Source: Vibrio sp. 14G-20
GTDB taxonomy: Bacteria; Pseudomonadota; Gammaproteobacteria; Enterobacterales; Vibrionaceae
Assembly: GCF_026241515.1 (NCBI RefSeq)
Contig: NZ_JAPHPW010000008.1
Span: 164,326 to 228,325 of the forward strand
Direction: 5' to 3'
Length of the DNA: 64,000 bases
Shown: in pieces, positions 62,829 through 64,000 of the stretch
Position numbering within the stretch: the stretch's first letter is position 1
Layout of the letters: every line of letters starts with the position of its first letter
Made by a program: the position numbers and the translations under genes
The notes under the pieces: generated by a model
What the model saw: only the letters and a program-made list of their open reading frames with translations
What the model was told of the DNA's origin: nothing
Database searches by the model: none

Positions 62829-63737
62829 CTAAGAGAGTTTATTATTAAAGAACTCAAGTGTACGTTTCCAAGCTAACTCTGCTTCTTCTTCAGCATAGCG
62901 GCCAGTTGAATCGTTATGGAAGCCATGGTTCACGCCGTCATAGATGTAAGCTGTGTAGTCTGCTTCGTTCTCTTTGAGTTCGGCTTCATAGTCTGGCCAA
63001 GTCGCGTTCACACGTTTATCGATTCCAGCGAATTGGACCAGTAATGGCCCTTTAACATTCTTTCTTAAATCAGGTGCGGCAGGAGTGCCATAAAATGGAA
63101 CGCCCGCATCCAGCTGCTCTGGCATTACCGCCGCCAACATATTCACGATATAGCCACCGAAGCAAAATCCTACAGCGCCAAGCTTGCCGTTACTTTTGTC
63201 ATGAGACTTCAAGAAGTTTGCAGCGGCGATAAAGTCTTCTTCGATTTTCTCTCTGGATAATGATTTTTGCATTGCTCGACCTTCATCATCATTACCTGGA
63301 TACCCGCCAAGCGAATAGAGTGCATCAGGTGCAAACGCGATAAACCCAGCGGCCGCGAGTCGTCTTGCCACATCCTTTACGTATGGATTTAAGCCTCTAT
63401 TTTCATGAATGACCAAGACAACAGGCGCATTGCCCTCTAGCTCTTTTGGTACCACCAAGTAGCCATAGCCTTCTCCGTGTCCTTTAGGCGAAGGAAACTT
63501 CTCGTAGGTTGCTTTGATGGAAGGATCATTGAAAGAGACTTGCTCTGCCTTGGCATAATTAGGAATCAATGCAGAAGTTAATGTTGTCATGGTTAAACCA
63601 AGTACAGCCAACCCGGATAGGCGAGCCATAAATTCTCTGCGATCAATCAGACCGTGTGCATATTCGTCGTACCAATCAAATGCTTCTTGGGGGATAGATC
63701 GAGTTGGATCTGATTGAGATTCGGTACTTTTATTCAT
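62829..63737 (-). CDS. Dienelactone hydrolase-family protein with Tat-type signal (copy 2)
   Basis: A 302-residue protein, nearly identical to the gene at 60588. Same twin-arginine-like signal (RREFMARLSG), same nucleophile (GFCFGGY), acid (GIDKRVN) and His (NHGFHND). The ATG at 63737 has AAGGAA before it and gives the same length as copy 1; the 36 extra codons of the longer frame run through the promoter. The two copies bracket the alginate lyase and share their promoter sequence. Confidence 0.85.
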   Translation of the reverse strand: MNKSTESQSDPTRSIPQEAFDWYDEYAHGLIDRREFMARLSGLAVLGLTMTTLTSALIPNYAKAEQVSFNDPSIKATYEKFPSPKGHGEGYGYLVVPKELEGNAPVVLVIHENRGLNPYVKDVARRLAAAGFIAFAPDALYSLGGYPGNDDEGRAMQKSLSREKIEEDFIAAANFLKSHDKSNGKLGAVGFCFGGYIVNMLAAVMPEQLDAGVPFYGTPAAPDLRKNVKGPLLVQFAGIDKRVNATWPDYEAELKENEADYTAYIYDGVNHGFHNDSTGRYAEEEAELAWKRTLEFFNNKLS

Positions 63738-63795
63738 AACTTTTCCTTGTTGTGAGTTGTTTGACCAATCAACTATAGTGGAAATTTCAACATAT

Positions 63796-63811
63796 TTGAA
63801 CGATCGCTCAA
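63796..63811. promoter_or_regulatory. Conserved palindrome at the hydrolase copy 2 promoter
   Basis: TTGAACGATCGCTCAA (63796-63811), seven of eight positions paired around the centre; the same element as at 61575-61590. Confidence 0.5.
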
Positions 63812-63945
63812 TATCTTTTTGGCTATTTGTTATATCAAAGTACAAAAATTAGATGACAGTCAGATAAAACGGTTGGCGTAGGTCAGCGCTTGGGTCTCAT
63901 AGCACCGAAGTAACAGCTCCCATTCACCTCACGGGCAACTTGGTC

Positions 63946-64000
63946 TGTAGTGGTCAACTAAAATTGGCCACGGTTTTAGAGTTTTCCCAATATAATCGTT
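63946..64000. mobile_element. Possible insertion-sequence terminus cut by the window
   Basis: TGTAGTGGTCAACTAAAATT begins at 63946 and resembles the TG-starting, TGGTCAACTAAA-type ends of IS3-group elements. The element would continue past the window, so neither transposase nor the other end can be seen. Low certainty. Confidence 0.3.

Overview
The window is chromosomal DNA of a gammaproteobacterium of the family Vibrionaceae, most likely a Vibrio of the Splendidus clade. This rests on the gene families (TyrR with the YcjX/YcjF pair, DUF2947 and DUF3360 proteins, ToxR/ToxS-like pair, PL7 alginate lyase, MipA/OmpV barrel), the moderate base composition and the gene style; it is inference, not a database match. 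No rRNA, tRNA, CRISPR array or complete insertion sequence was seen.

Layout. 1-5.6 kb: end of a hybrid histidine kinase, pabB, a MITE-like repeat, class I fumarase, and a small membrane protein. 5.7-11.1 kb: ycjX-ycjF-tyrR-rimJ and a DUF2947 gene; a near-perfect TyrR box lies just upstream of tyrR. 11.7-17.4 kb: a minus-strand operon of a DUF2760 membrane protein and two divergent Hsp70-like ATPases. 17.7-27.6 kb: a CHASE-GGDEF cyclase, a DEDDh exonuclease, a 22-bp tandem repeat, two secreted ferredoxin-like-fold proteins, a ToxR/ToxS-like pair, a TerB-like protein, a PhoD-type phosphatase and a MipA/OmpV-like barrel. 27.8-34.2 kb: hrpA, a small outer-membrane barrel, and two overlapping minus-strand genes that look like a DnaT-like / lambda-P-like replication pair. 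34.7-40.2 kb: a TetR regulator and an envelope-spanning operon (MMPL/RND pump, LolA-like periplasmic protein, outer-membrane barrel). Four copies of one palindrome (TGACGA-N-TCGTCA type) at its two promoters look like the TetR operators.

40.2-44.1 kb: pheST, preceded by a Phe-rich 31-codon leader ORF. 44.2-46.8 kb: a visibly AT-rich two-gene minus-strand operon, a putative PD-(D/E)XK nuclease (Cap4/DUF4297-like pattern) followed with an 11-bp overlap by a Rad50/SMC-like ATPase that has a CxxC mini-hook. It is the best candidate here for an undescribed anti-phage or anti-plasmid system, and it sits where ihfA is usually found after pheT. 47-51 kb: mono- and bicistronic accessory genes (hydrolases, lipoproteins), many closed by copies of one hairpin family (AAGGCCTCGC...GCGAGGCCTT).

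51-58 kb: DUF3360 permease, a patatin-like phospholipase, and a folK-folX-folE-folM pterin operon (tetrahydromonapterin/folate). 58-64 kb: a HAD dehalogenase-like protein, an orphan MetQ/NlpA lipoprotein, and a PL7 alginate lyase flanked by two nearly identical, Tat-type dienelactone hydrolase genes whose promoter regions are duplicated too. The window ends in what may be the terminus of an insertion sequence.
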